From Oscillospiraceae bacterium (lineage in GTDB: Bacteria > Bacillota > Clostridia > Oscillospirales > Oscillospiraceae), in the NCBI GenBank assembly GCA_015067565.1, contig SVMF01000005.1, forward strand, positions 47,707 to 111,706: DNA of 64,000 nt. The letters run 5' to 3'. The notes below the pieces were generated by a model. It was given only the letters and a program-made list of their open reading frames with translations. It was not told where the DNA came from and searched no databases. Numbering within the stretch: the stretch's first letter is position 1; each line of letters starts with the position of its first letter. A program made the translations under genes and the position numbers. Below are positions 29,260-38,704 of this stretch, piece after piece.

Positions 29260-30005
29260 TCGTCAGCTATGACGGCACACGCTACAGCGGCTGGCAGCGC
29301 CTGCCGAATGCCAAAACGGTGCAGGGGAGCATCGAGGCTGCGCTCTCGGAGATCTTTTCTGAACCGATCGAGATCAGCGGCAGCGGCCGTACCGATGCAG
29401 GTGTGCACGCAAAAATGCAGGTAGCATCCTTCGCTGCAGCGAACAGACCGCTCGACAAGCTTCTGAGCGAGCTGCGCAGCCGTTTGCCCGAGGACATCGG
29501 TGCCGAGCGTCTGCTTCTTGCCGACGAGCGCTTTCACGCTCGCCTGAGTGCCACGGAGAAAACTTACACCTATTATATCCGCAACGGTACCGCACCCGAT
29601 CCTTTCGGGCGCAAATACCGTACGCGCATTGTACAGCCGCTCGATGTGGAGAAGATGCGCCTTGCGGCACAAAAACTGTGCGGAAAGCATGATTTTATGG
29701 CATTTTGCTCCAATAAGCACTACAAAAAATCCTCTGTCCGTGACCTCAGAAGGATCACAATCGAGCAACATGGGGAGGATATTGACATCTCTATGACGGC
29801 CGACGGCTTTTTGTACAACATGGCAAGAATTTTGACCGGTACGCTGATCGAGATCGGCCTGAACCAACGGCAGTTGGACTCCATCGAGGAGATCTTCGCC
29901 TCGCGGTGCAGAGAAAACGCAGGACAGACCGCCCCAGCGAAGGGACTGTGTCTGACGGAGGTACGCTATGAACATTCAGATTTTTGGAAAAAGCAAATGC
30001 TTTGA
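29235..30005 (+). CDS. truA: tRNA pseudouridine(38-40) synthase
   Basis: RNYCLIVSYDGTRYSGWQ; GSGRTDAGVHA; likely TTG start at 29235 rather than ORF start 29190. Confidence 0.9.
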   Translation: MGRRNYCLIVSYDGTRYSGWQRLPNAKTVQGSIEAALSEIFSEPIEISGSGRTDAGVHAKMQVASFAAANRPLDKLLSELRSRLPEDIGAERLLLADERFHARLSATEKTYTYYIRNGTAPDPFGRKYRTRIVQPLDVEKMRLAAQKLCGKHDFMAFCSNKHYKKSSVRDLRRITIEQHGEDIDISMTADGFLYNMARILTGTLIEIGLNQRQLDSIEEIFASRCRENAGQTAPAKGLCLTEVRYEHSDFWKKQML

Positions 30006-30318
30006 TACGAAGAAGGCCGAGCGCTATTTTAAGGAGCGACGCATCAAGGTGCAGAACATTGACCTTGTGCGCTACGGAATGTCGAACGGAGAGTTTGAAA
30101 GCGTCCTGCGGGCGGTCGGCGGTGTGGACAAGCTGATCGACTGGGATAAAAAGCACCCGGAGATCGACTTGATGCGCTACATGGACGACCGCATGGCCAA
30201 GGAGGACAAGCTGTTTGATTTCCCTGAGCTGATGAAAACACCCATCGTCCGCAACGGCAAGAAGGCGACGGTAGGCTACTGTCCCGAGATCTGGAAACAA
30301 TGGGAGGAAGAAAAATGA
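29968..30318 (+). CDS. ArsC/Spx-family thioredoxin-fold protein
   Basis: MNIQIFGKSKCFDTKKAERYFKERRI...LMKTPIVRNGKKATVGY. Confidence 0.82.
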   Translation: MNIQIFGKSKCFDTKKAERYFKERRIKVQNIDLVRYGMSNGEFESVLRAVGGVDKLIDWDKKHPEIDLMRYMDDRMAKEDKLFDFPELMKTPIVRNGKKATVGYCPEIWKQWEEEK

Positions 30319-30566
30319 GCTTAGAGTTTGCAAGAAGATTAAAGAATATTGTCTATATTGTGGCAAGTGTCCTGGCTGCGGCCTCGTTTTTTGTCACGAG
30401 CATGACAGCTAAGACGGTGCTTCTGATCGCAGCTGTGGTCGTGATGATCGGCGGAATTGCTGTGAGCGTGAGCTTCTATCGCTGTCCGCACTGCAAGACG
30501 GCGTTGCCGACCAAGGGGGCGCTGCCCGAGAAGTGTCCGTACTGTGACGAACAGCTGCCCAAATGA
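30315..30566 (+). CDS. Small membrane protein with C-terminal zinc ribbon
   Basis: TM segments followed by CPHCKTALPTKGALPEKCPYCDEQL. Confidence 0.65.
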   Translation: MSLEFARRLKNIVYIVASVLAAASFFVTSMTAKTVLLIAAVVVMIGGIAVSVSFYRCPHCKTALPTKGALPEKCPYCDEQLPK

Positions 30567-31909
30567 GGATCGAGATTCCGAGGAGAGTCCGACGCATTTT
30601 GCAGACGCTGCAGGAGGCAGGGTTTGCGGCCTATGCCGTCGGGGGCTGCGTGCGAGACAGCGTTCTGGGCTCAGAGCCGAACGATTGGGATATTTGTACG
30701 AGTGCAAGACCGGAGCAAACGGCTGCGCTCTTTTCGCACACCGTCCTGACGGGTGCGAAGTACGGTACGGTGACAGTGGTTGATGGCGAGATCTGCTATG
30801 AAGTCACAACATTTCGAGCAGAAAACGGCTATGATGACCATCGGCATCCAAAAGAAATCGAATTTTTGTCCAGTCTGGAGGATGATCTCTCCCGACGGGA
30901 TTTTTCCATCAATGCCATGGCGGCAGACCTCAGCGGTGAGGTCATCGACCTCTTTGATGGCCTGCACGACCTGCGCCACGGCCTGCTCCGCTGTGTCGGC
31001 GAGCCGTCTGAACGCTTTGCGGAGGATGCGCTGCGGATCCTGAGGGCGCTGCGCTTTGCATCCAGGCTGGAATTTACCATAGAACCGAAGACGGCCAAAG
31101 CCATCCACGAGCTGTGCCCCACGCTGCAAGCTGTCGCCCGCGAGCGCATTGCCAAGGAGCTGCAGCTGCTGTGTGGTGGGGGCGTGGAGGCGATTTTGCG
31201 AGAATTTCCCGATGTGTTTGCAGTGCTGATCCCTGAGCTCAGACCTTGCATCGGATTCCGCCAGTTCAATTTCCACCACAAATATGATGTTTGGGAACAT
31301 ACGCTGTGTGCCGTTGCGGCTGCGCCGAAGGATTTTTGCATCCGTCTGGCGCTTTTGCTGCACGACATCGGAAAACCGTCCTGCTTTACGATGGACAAAA
31401 ATGCCGTGGGGCATTTCTACGGCCATGCGAGCGTGAGCGGCTTATTGTCGGAAAAAATTCTGCGCCGTTTGCGCTTTGACAATGCAACCGTCAAATATGT
31501 CAGTCAATTGGTTTCTCTGCATGACTATCCGCTTGCTGAGATGACTGAGCGCTCCGTGCGTCGTTTTTTGGCCAAATACGGCGAAAAAACGCTGCGGGAT
31601 CTGATGTCGGTGCGCTATGCCGATGCCGTGGCTACGGGGATGGGAGAGGTTCGAGATTTGCATGAGCGACTCGAGCCGCTCATTGAGGCGGTTCGAAAAG
31701 AAGAACAACCTCTACAGCTCAAAGGTGCCGATCTGCTGGTGCTCGGTGTGCCACAGGGGAAACGCATTAGCGAGCTTCTTTCTCTGGCACAGGAAGCGGT
31801 GTTTGACGAACAAATCCCCAACGAACACGATGCGCTCGTGGCTTTTGTGCGCAATTGGATTGACAAACATTCTCAGACTTGCTACAATAAATCTAAGGAG
31901 GGATTCTGA
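30563..31909 (+). CDS. cca: CCA tRNA nucleotidyltransferase with HD domain
   Basis: AYAVGGCVRDSVLGSEPNDWDICT; RRDFSINAMA; LLHDIGKPSCFTMD. Confidence 0.9.
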   Translation: MRIEIPRRVRRILQTLQEAGFAAYAVGGCVRDSVLGSEPNDWDICTSARPEQTAALFSHTVLTGAKYGTVTVVDGEICYEVTTFRAENGYDDHRHPKEIEFLSSLEDDLSRRDFSINAMAADLSGEVIDLFDGLHDLRHGLLRCVGEPSERFAEDALRILRALRFASRLEFTIEPKTAKAIHELCPTLQAVARERIAKELQLLCGGGVEAILREFPDVFAVLIPELRPCIGFRQFNFHHKYDVWEHTLCAVAAAPKDFCIRLALLLHDIGKPSCFTMDKNAVGHFYGHASVSGLLSEKILRRLRFDNATVKYVSQLVSLHDYPLAEMTERSVRRFLAKYGEKTLRDLMSVRYADAVATGMGEVRDLHERLEPLIEAVRKEEQPLQLKGADLLVLGVPQGKRISELLSLAQEAVFDEQIPNEHDALVAFVRNWIDKHSQTCYNKSKEGF

Positions 31910-33181
31910 ATGAAAAACTATGTTGTCAAGGGTAACCTTTGCTATAGCGAAAATGCAAACTCTGTGCGCCTGCTGCCGAATCACTATCTGGTGATCGAGA
32001 ACGGCTTGTGCGCAGGAACCTTTGCTGAGCTGCCCGAAAAATACCGTGCGCTTCCGCTTGAGGATTTTGGCGACAAGCTGATCATGCCCGGCATGAGCGA
32101 TCTGCATGTGCACGCCCCACAGTTCTCATTCCGTGGTCTCGGAATGGATATGGAGCTTCTGGATTGGCTCAATACCTATACCTTCCCTGAGGAGTCGAAG
32201 TACCGCGATCTGGAATATGCCGACCGTGCCTATGAGAGCTTTGCCCGTCATCTGAGAGTTAGCGCAACGACTCGTGCGGCCGTGTTCGGCACGATTCATG
32301 TGCCTGCAACCACATTACTCATGGAAAAGATGGAAAAAAGCGGTCTCGTCAGCTACATCGGCAAGGTCAATATGAACCGCAACAGCCCCGATTTCCTCTG
32401 CGAGACAAGTGTGGAGCAGGCCTTGGCCGATACCGAACAGTGGATCTGCGATACGAAGGATCGTTTCCAAAACACCTATCCGATCATCACACCGAGATTC
32501 ATTCCATCCTGCACGGACGAGCTGATGCACGGCCTGCGCAAGCTGGTGGAGAAATATAAGGTCCCCGTACAGAGCCACCTGTCTGAGAACTACGGCGAGA
32601 TCGCCTGGGTGCAGGAGCTGTGCCCGGATTCGAAGTTCTACGGCGATGCTTATGACCGTTTCGGACTGTTTGGCGGCGACCACAAGTGTATTATGGCGCA
32701 TTGCGTCCACTCCGGTGAGGAGGAGATCGAGCTGATGCGCAAGAATGGTGTGTATATTGCCCATTCTCCGCTGTCGAACAGCAACCTGTCCTCCGGTGTC
32801 GCACCGATCAGCAAGTATATGGAATGTGGCATGAATGTGGCATTGGCCTCTGATGTTGCAGGTGGCGACACGGAGAATCTGTTCCGCTCCATCGGTCATG
32901 CCATCCGCGCCTCGAAGCTGCGCTGGCGCTTGCTGGATCAGCAGGTCGCGGCTCTGACTGTAGATCAGGCCTTCTATATTGCCACCGTCGGTGGCGGCAG
33001 CTTCTTCGGCAAGGTCGGTAGCTTTGAAGACGGCTATGAATTTGATGCCATTGTCATTGACGACACGGCCTTGGATCATCCGCAGGAGCTGTCTCTGCGT
33101 GCCAGATTTGAGCGTTCGCTCTACCTCAGCGATGACCGCCAGATTGCCGCAAAGTTCGTCCGCGCTGAAAGATTGTTCTGA
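31910..33181 (+). CDS. guaD: Guanine deaminase / amidohydrolase
   Basis: MPGMSDLHVHAPQFSFRG; VQSHLSENYGEI; MAHCVHSGEEE; ASDVAGGDT. Confidence 0.85.
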   Translation: MKNYVVKGNLCYSENANSVRLLPNHYLVIENGLCAGTFAELPEKYRALPLEDFGDKLIMPGMSDLHVHAPQFSFRGLGMDMELLDWLNTYTFPEESKYRDLEYADRAYESFARHLRVSATTRAAVFGTIHVPATTLLMEKMEKSGLVSYIGKVNMNRNSPDFLCETSVEQALADTEQWICDTKDRFQNTYPIITPRFIPSCTDELMHGLRKLVEKYKVPVQSHLSENYGEIAWVQELCPDSKFYGDAYDRFGLFGGDHKCIMAHCVHSGEEEIELMRKNGVYIAHSPLSNSNLSSGVAPISKYMECGMNVALASDVAGGDTENLFRSIGHAIRASKLRWRLLDQQVAALTVDQAFYIATVGGGSFFGKVGSFEDGYEFDAIVIDDTALDHPQELSLRARFERSLYLSDDRQIAAKFVRAERLF

Positions 33182-33186
33182 TATTC

Positions 33187-33230
33187 GCATAAAAAGAAAA
33201 CCGCCCCTTCGGGCGGTTTTCTTTTTATGC
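33187..33230. terminator. Bidirectional terminator between guaD and the LRR/SLH gene
   Basis: GCATAAAAAGAAAACCGCCC-cttc-GGGCGGTTTTCTTTTTATGC. Confidence 0.88.
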
Positions 33231-35030
33231 GTTGCGCTCGATGAAGCGCATCAGGATGGTTGCGACCTGCGCACGGGTGGCGTGGCCCTGTGGCAGAAGA
33301 TACTCATCCACACCGGTGATCAGACACTCGTTGGCGGCCCAACACATGGGCAGGAAGGCGTATCGGCTGATCTCCTCAGCATCGTAGTACTGCCAGGCAC
33401 TGCCGGGGGCAAGCGCGTAGAGCCCCTTGCTTTTTGCATAGCGGTGCAGGATGGTGGCAAGTTGCTCACGGGTGATCTTTCCGTCGGGATCAAACTTTCC
33501 GCCGCCGATACCGCCGACGACACCGTTTTCGGCCGCCCATGTGACGGCCTCGGTATACCAGGTGTCCTCGGCCACATCAGTGAAGGGGTTCTCTCCGCCC
33601 TCCGGCTCGCCCTCGTAGCGCCAAAGCACGGTTACGAGCATGGCACGGGTCATGGTGGCATCGGGTGCAAATTCACCTTCTGCTACGCCGTTCATCAGAT
33701 CATGCTGCACCGCAAAGCCAACTGCAGGAGCATACCAGCTCTCCTGTGTCACGTCGGAAAAAGCAGTTGCTGCGAGCTTTGGATCAGCGGTGCCACAGAT
33801 GCTGCACTCGCCTTCGTAGAACAGATGCGACTTTGCCAGATTGTCCGACTCGCGCAGATAGAAGCCGCATTCACATAAATCATAGCTGAAGTAAGGTTTT
33901 GTGCAGGTGGGTTCGGAGGTTTCCCAGTGGAAGGAATGGATGTGCTTTCCGTCCCAAGGGGCGATGAGTACGCCATGGTTATACAGCAGATCGAGGGCAC
34001 CAGCCTCGTCCTCGGCATAGAATACGACGCACTCGGTGGTTATGGTGGTGCCCCACCACTCAAATTCGGGGATCTTTCCACAGAAATATATTGCGGTTCC
34101 ATTGCGATGTGTGCGGAGCGAAAATTCGCCCAAGGTTTTCACACTCGACGGAATGACAATGCTTTTTGCGAAGGTAAATGAGAACACCTCGGTCGGAAGC
34201 TCGGTCACACCGTCGGGGACACGGATGAATGACAGATTTTCACAGTAATAGCAAGCATACTCGCGGAGCTTGGTGACGCTTTCGGGGATGCGATAGCTGG
34301 CCGGGACAGCCGTCGGGACGCGGATCAGCTCGGTCATGTCTTTAGAATACAGTGCACCGAATTCATCCGTGCAGAACCAGGGATTTTCGCTGTCAATGAT
34401 GATCTCGCCCAGATGTTCACAATACGCAAAGGCACCAAAGCCGATGGATTTCAGCTCCTTGCCCAAGGTGATACTGTTGAGCTTGGAGTAGCATGAGAAA
34501 GCGTAGTCGACCAGCGATTCCAGCCCCAGGGCGGTGATGGAGGTCAGACTGTGGCAGGCCTCAATGGCACCGAGCTGTAATTGCGTTACGCTCATTGGGA
34601 TCACAAGATCTCCTGTCAGTGCAGTAGGCACGAAGATCAGCAGGCTTTGCTCTTTGTTCATGAGCAGACCCTGCTCGTCGGAGCTGTAACGCTCGTTTTC
34701 GGCAGAGACACGGATCGCCGTCAGCGATTCCGAGCCACTGAAGGCAAACTCCTGGATGTCGACGAGGGTTTTTGGAATGCTGACCTCTGTTAGGCTGTTG
34801 CACCACATGAATACACCCGAGCCCAGGCCGATGACATCGACACCACGGATCTTCTCCGGGATGTCAGCACGGGTGATCGTGTCGTCGGCATCGACGATAT
34901 AGCCGGTGTACTTATCAAAATACAGACACCCTCCCTCTACCTCATAGGGTGTGAGGATGGCGGCGCTTGCCTGCGGCACAAGAGCACACAGCAGTGCAAA
35001 AAGGATGATAAATGCAATAAATCTTTTCAT
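33225..35030 (-). CDS. BspA-type leucine-rich-repeat surface protein with C-terminal SLH domains
   Basis: Signal peptide MKRFIAFIILFALLCALVPQASA; LRR_5-type repeats; SLH repeats FSDVTQESWYAPAVGFAVQHDLMNGV, FTDVAEDTWYTEAVTWAAENGVVGG. Confidence 0.88.
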   Translation of the reverse strand: MKRFIAFIILFALLCALVPQASAAILTPYEVEGGCLYFDKYTGYIVDADDTITRADIPEKIRGVDVIGLGSGVFMWCNSLTEVSIPKTLVDIQEFAFSGSESLTAIRVSAENERYSSDEQGLLMNKEQSLLIFVPTALTGDLVIPMSVTQLQLGAIEACHSLTSITALGLESLVDYAFSCYSKLNSITLGKELKSIGFGAFAYCEHLGEIIIDSENPWFCTDEFGALYSKDMTELIRVPTAVPASYRIPESVTKLREYACYYCENLSFIRVPDGVTELPTEVFSFTFAKSIVIPSSVKTLGEFSLRTHRNGTAIYFCGKIPEFEWWGTTITTECVVFYAEDEAGALDLLYNHGVLIAPWDGKHIHSFHWETSEPTCTKPYFSYDLCECGFYLRESDNLAKSHLFYEGECSICGTADPKLAATAFSDVTQESWYAPAVGFAVQHDLMNGVAEGEFAPDATMTRAMLVTVLWRYEGEPEGGENPFTDVAEDTWYTEAVTWAAENGVVGGIGGGKFDPDGKITREQLATILHRYAKSKGLYALAPGSAWQYYDAEEISRYAFLPMCWAANECLITGVDEYLLPQGHATRAQVATILMRFIERNA

Positions 35031-35043
35031 ACAAAAACCTCCA

Positions 35044-35475
35044 TTATGATTCGGAACGGTGGGACTTTCGGAGCTTGCGCAGTACCAACAAAAGCAAGGA
35101 AGCAACGCACGCGCCGGAAAGATCGATCCAAAGATCGCTGATTTGACCGCTGCGCCCGGTGACAAAGAGCTGAATCGTTTCGTCGACAAAGGCACATAAA
35201 AAGGCAATGCCGATTGGACGATGGATGGAAAATGTGTCACACTGCATAAACGCAGCACTAAGTAGTCCGCCCAAGATAGCAAAGGCTGAAAAATGTGCGA
35301 TTTTGCGTAAAAGGCCGTGGGTCAAAAATGGTAGGAATCGGTGCAACCATTCAAAAATACCGGAGCTCTCCTTATGGCTGACCGAGGCGGGCATCAGGGA
35401 ATGTCCCCAAATGACGCACAGCCAGACCAGGCTCAAAAAGATCCACAGTGTAAATTTTTTTTTGTTCTGAATCAT
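35044..35475 (-). CDS. VanZ-family protein
   Basis: WGHSLMPASVSHKES...LRKIAHFSAFAILGGLL...FVDETIQLFVTGRSGQISDLWID. Confidence 0.88.
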   Translation of the reverse strand: MIQNKKKFTLWIFLSLVWLCVIWGHSLMPASVSHKESSGIFEWLHRFLPFLTHGLLRKIAHFSAFAILGGLLSAAFMQCDTFSIHRPIGIAFLCAFVDETIQLFVTGRSGQISDLWIDLSGACVASLLLLVLRKLRKSHRSES

Positions 35476-36323
35476 AGCATATCCTCCAGTTGTCTTACCG
35501 CATCAGCGATGCAGCCGATGTGGCTTGGCTGTGTAATGTGGATGTTCTCAAGAGCGAGGATGCTTTCTTCGGCATCGCTCGGGCAGAAGGCGATGTCGGC
35601 TTGTCGGAGCATTTGCAGATCGTTCGGTGCATCACCTGCACAGACCAAAATCTCTCGTCCAAGCTCTTTTGCCAGTTGCCGGGCGGCTCTTCCTTTGTCA
35701 CAGTTGGGGTTGCTGATCTCGATGAGGCGCGGCATGGAACGGGTGACATAGCACTGATCTCCACAGAATTCACGGATTTTTGTTTCCAAAGCGATGAAGG
35801 CTTGCAGGGCTTTGGGATCGATGCTTTCCGGTCGCTCTGCGACACTGCTGCCGTCGGCGCCGCAGACGATGAGCTTCATCCATGGCATTGTCGTATCATC
35901 TCCGCAGAAGACCGGCTCCAAGCCTTCGTTGGCCAAGAAGGCCAGTCGGGCAGGCAGCTGATTGCGAATTTCGTAATGGTTGTCAAATTTTTGCACTTCC
36001 ATGCACACATTAAGGCCACTTTTTTGCACCAACGGGATCAACTCTCGCGCAAATTCGGGCAGAGTGTGGGCATAAATAAGCTTTTCGTTGCGGTAGTCGT
36101 AACAGGCGGCTCCGTTATAGCACAGACAGGGGGCGTTGGTCGGGATTTGCCCGATGCGACAGCGCAGAAGCGGCACGCTCCGGCCACTGTTCAGGCTGAA
36201 CAGGCCGCCCTGGCTGATAAAATACCGGATCGCCTCGATGTTCGACGGCGGCACGCGGTGCTGCTTGTCAGTGATGGTGCAGTCAAAATCACTGGTAAAT
36301 AAAACATTGGAAAACTTTCCCAT
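35472..36323 (-). CDS. HAD-superfamily (Cof-type) hydrolase
   Basis: FTSDFDCTITDKQHRV; LNSGRS; KGRAARQLAKELG; CAGDAPNDLQML. Confidence 0.88.
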   Translation of the reverse strand: MGKFSNVLFTSDFDCTITDKQHRVPPSNIEAIRYFISQGGLFSLNSGRSVPLLRCRIGQIPTNAPCLCYNGAACYDYRNEKLIYAHTLPEFARELIPLVQKSGLNVCMEVQKFDNHYEIRNQLPARLAFLANEGLEPVFCGDDTTMPWMKLIVCGADGSSVAERPESIDPKALQAFIALETKIREFCGDQCYVTRSMPRLIEISNPNCDKGRAARQLAKELGREILVCAGDAPNDLQMLRQADIAFCPSDAEESILALENIHITQPSHIGCIADAVRQLEDML

Positions 36324-36429
36324 AGCGACCCTCCTTTTTTTCAGTATAACACGACCGCTCGGAAAAGTCAAAGCCTATGGTTCTAAAACAGACAATCCAA
36401 GCATAGATAGTATGGGAGATGATTCCATG

Positions 36430-37320
36430 CACACAAAAGAACGATTTTATCTCACGGTGCGGCTATTGTGCTTCGGGATTCTGTTGACAGCGGTTGGACT
36501 GCGCTTTGGCGGTGTGTTTTTTGCGCAGAGTGAAAAACCGCCCGAGAGCACGGAAAAGACCTACCCGACGATGATTTATGAACCGACGGAAAGATCAAGC
36601 CTCACTTTCACGGAAGACGATGCTGCTCTCGTGCCGATTTTGAATTGGTCGGGGGCGCAGGTAGATGCACAGAGGCTCATACAGCAGCCACTGGAGCTGA
36701 GTGTGACCGGCGAGCCTCTGATTCTGATCCTGCACACCCATGCCACTGAGGCCTATGCGGATACCGCAGACTACCGTTCGACCGATCCGTCCTGCAATGT
36801 GGTGAGGATTGGAGCTGTTTTGGCCGAGAGCCTGAAGGAAAGCGGCATTGCTGCGATTCATGACACGACCCTGATCGATCTGAATGACTATTATGACGCT
36901 TACGACCATGCCGCACAGATCATAGAAAATTATTTGAAAACTTATCCATCCATCCGAATGGTGATTGATGTGCATCGGGATTCTGTGACCGATGCGCAAG
37001 GCAATCAGATTCCGTTGACGGCTCAGATCGGAAAGGAAACAGCGGCACAGCTGATGTTGGTGATGGGGACCGATACATCGGGACTGCCGCATCCGGAATG
37101 GGAGAAGAATTTGTCCTTTGCGCTGCAGCTGCAGGCGCTTTGCGCAAAGGAGATGCCGGGGCTTTTTCGCAGCCTGAATCTTCGCTCGCAGCGCTACAAT
37201 CAGCATCTGACACCGCATTCGATTTTGCTTGAGGTTGGCTCCGCGGGCAATACCCTCGGACAGGCGGAGACGGCTTGTCGATTGCTTGCAAAGCAGCTGT
37301 CTAAGCTGATCCTGCAATGA
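36430..37320 (+). CDS. spoIIP: Stage II sporulation protein P (SpoIIP)
   Basis: LILHTHATEAY; VIDVHRDSV; LLEVGSAGNTLGQAE; N-terminal TM; start at MHTKERF with upstream GGGAG. Confidence 0.9.
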   Translation, partial: HTKERFYLTVRLLCFGILLTAVGLRFGGVFFAQSEKPPESTEKTYPTMIYEPTERSSLTFTEDDAALVPILNWSGAQVDAQRLIQQPLELSVTGEPLILILHTHATEAYADTADYRSTDPSCNVVRIGAVLAESLKESGIAAIHDTTLIDLNDYYDAYDHAAQIIENYLKTYPSIRMVIDVHRDSVTDAQGNQIPLTAQIGKETAAQLMLVMGTDTSGLPHPEWEKNLSFALQLQALCAKEMPGLFRSLNLRSQRYNQHLTPHSILLEVGSAGNTLGQAETACRLLAKQLSKLILQ

Positions 37321-37352
37321 AAAAACCGCCCAACGGGCGGTTTTTTCATTGC
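37314..37352. terminator. Palindromic terminator, copy 1 (3' end of spoIIP)
   Basis: GCAATGAAAAAACCGCCC-AAC-GGGCGGTTTTTTCATTGC. Confidence 0.88.
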
Positions 37353-37610
37353 TCAGTCTGTCGAAAAACTTGTTTTTCGGCAGACTGTCAGAGTTCAAAA
37401 AGTCGGCAAGACGAGCAAACCGAGCTCGTCGGCGTACGATGGTACGGTAGAGCTCGGTTTGCGATGTAAGTCAAAATGCCTTGCGTAGCAAGCATTTGAA
37501 GTGCTTTTTTGCTGTATCGGAGATACGTTCGCAATCGCTTATTTGAACACAGATCGCCAACCGTCAAAAAATTTGCATTTTGACGATTGGCGACTTTTTT
37601 GACACTCTGT
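37353..37610. repeat. Structured repeat element inserted between duplicated terminators
   Basis: CAGTCTGTCGAAAAA-cttg-TTTTTCGgCAGACTG hairpin; GCAAACCGAGCTC...GAGCTCGGTTTGC; first ~150 nt nearly identical to 63720-63870. Confidence 0.8.
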
Positions 37611-37651
37611 GCAATGAAAAAAACGCCCAACGGGCGGTTTTTTCATTGCTT
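37611..37651. terminator. Palindromic terminator, copy 2 (3' end of the DUF3810 gene)
   Basis: GCAATGAAAAAAACGCCC-AAC-GGGCGGTTTTTTCATTGC, near-identical to 37314-37352. Confidence 0.88.
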
Positions 37652-38704
37652 AAAATACCACAGGATCAGCAGGTCTGTGACCTCACCGTAGGATTGCGTG
37701 CCGCTTTCCACGGAGAAGGCATTGAGGTAGCCGCTGTAGACCGTGTCGGCGATCTCGGAGGCAGTCTGACTTCTCACGCTCTCATAATGCTCGGCGGCAC
37801 CGTTGCAATCGGCGGCCAATTCACGGCTGACACCGCTCCAGACCTCCGAGGCGGCGGATGGATCGGCCTTTTTGAGGGCGCTGTAACAATATTTGAAGGC
37901 CATATAATAGCCGGAGTAGACAAATTCCGGTCGCTCATTTTCACAGCAGGCAAGGAAGCCTGCGAAGCTGGCCTCGTCCTCACGGGCGAAGGCCATGCGG
38001 TGGCCGATCTCGTGGCACATGGTGAAGGGGACAGCGGCGCGGTAGGTTGTGTCGCTCACGCAGGCCTCGCCCGTCAGACATACGAAAATGCCTGTAGTGC
38101 CAAGCTTTCCCATCAGAGGACTGCTGATCAGGCTCTTGACACGCACGGTCGAACCGTCAAAACAGTCGTAGGTTTTAGAAAGTGCGTCGAAGCCGTCTCC
38201 TGCCTGCTCGGCGAGGGTATCAAAGTCATATGCCTTCATCGTACCGTCGTCATTTCTTTCGACACGGTTTGCATTTTCGTTGGCCATATCACGGTAGTAT
38301 TCGCACGCTTGGCGCAGCTCCAGCGTGGTGAATTCGCGCTTCTGAAGATCCAGACGCTGCGTCATGTCGGGTGCATAGTAGTTCAAGCCCCACAGCGCAA
38401 CGAATGCGAAGGCCAGAATGCTCACGGAAAGCAAAACACCTGTGAGCCAGCGGATCATGCGCCGCCTGAAAATGGCGCGGATCAGCGTCAGAATAAAAAG
38501 CAGGATCAGTGCGGCAACAGCAATCTCAAAGATCGCAAAGGGCACGACCGAGGTCACACCTGCAATGACGCTGACCAACCACCTTGACACATCGGGATAA
38601 AAGGCAAAGAAAAAGTCGGGCAGCAGATTTGCCAGCAGCAGCAAAATGCCCATCATGGTCAGGAAAATGCCGCTGAGCGTCAGTCGAAGGATCGTTTTTG
38701 TCAT
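37643..38704 (-). CDS. DUF3810-family membrane protein (HExxH-type)
   Basis: TM segments; LNYYAPD; MCHEIGHRMAFAREDEASFAGFLACCEN. Confidence 0.82.
   Translation of the reverse strand: MTKTILRLTLSGIFLTMMGILLLLANLLPDFFFAFYPDVSRWLVSVIAGVTSVVPFAIFEIAVAALILLFILTLIRAIFRRRMIRWLTGVLLSVSILAFAFVALWGLNYYAPDMTQRLDLQKREFTTLELRQACEYYRDMANENANRVERNDDGTMKAYDFDTLAEQAGDGFDALSKTYDCFDGSTVRVKSLISSPLMGKLGTTGIFVCLTGEACVSDTTYRAAVPFTMCHEIGHRMAFAREDEASFAGFLACCENERPEFVYSGYYMAFKYCYSALKKADPSAASEVWSGVSRELAADCNGAAEHYESVRSQTASEIADTVYSGYLNAFSVESGTQSYGEVTDLLILWYFKQ

Noticed and set aside
37388-37630. 80-aa ORF inside the structured repeat (MGVFFIAQSVKKVANRQNANFLTVGDLC...)
   Set aside because: Spans terminator and hairpin sequence; best explained as a spurious ORF within a non-coding repeat
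37580-38587. 335-aa plus-strand ORF
   Set aside because: Starts in the structured repeat and runs antisense to the DUF3810 gene; not a plausible protein
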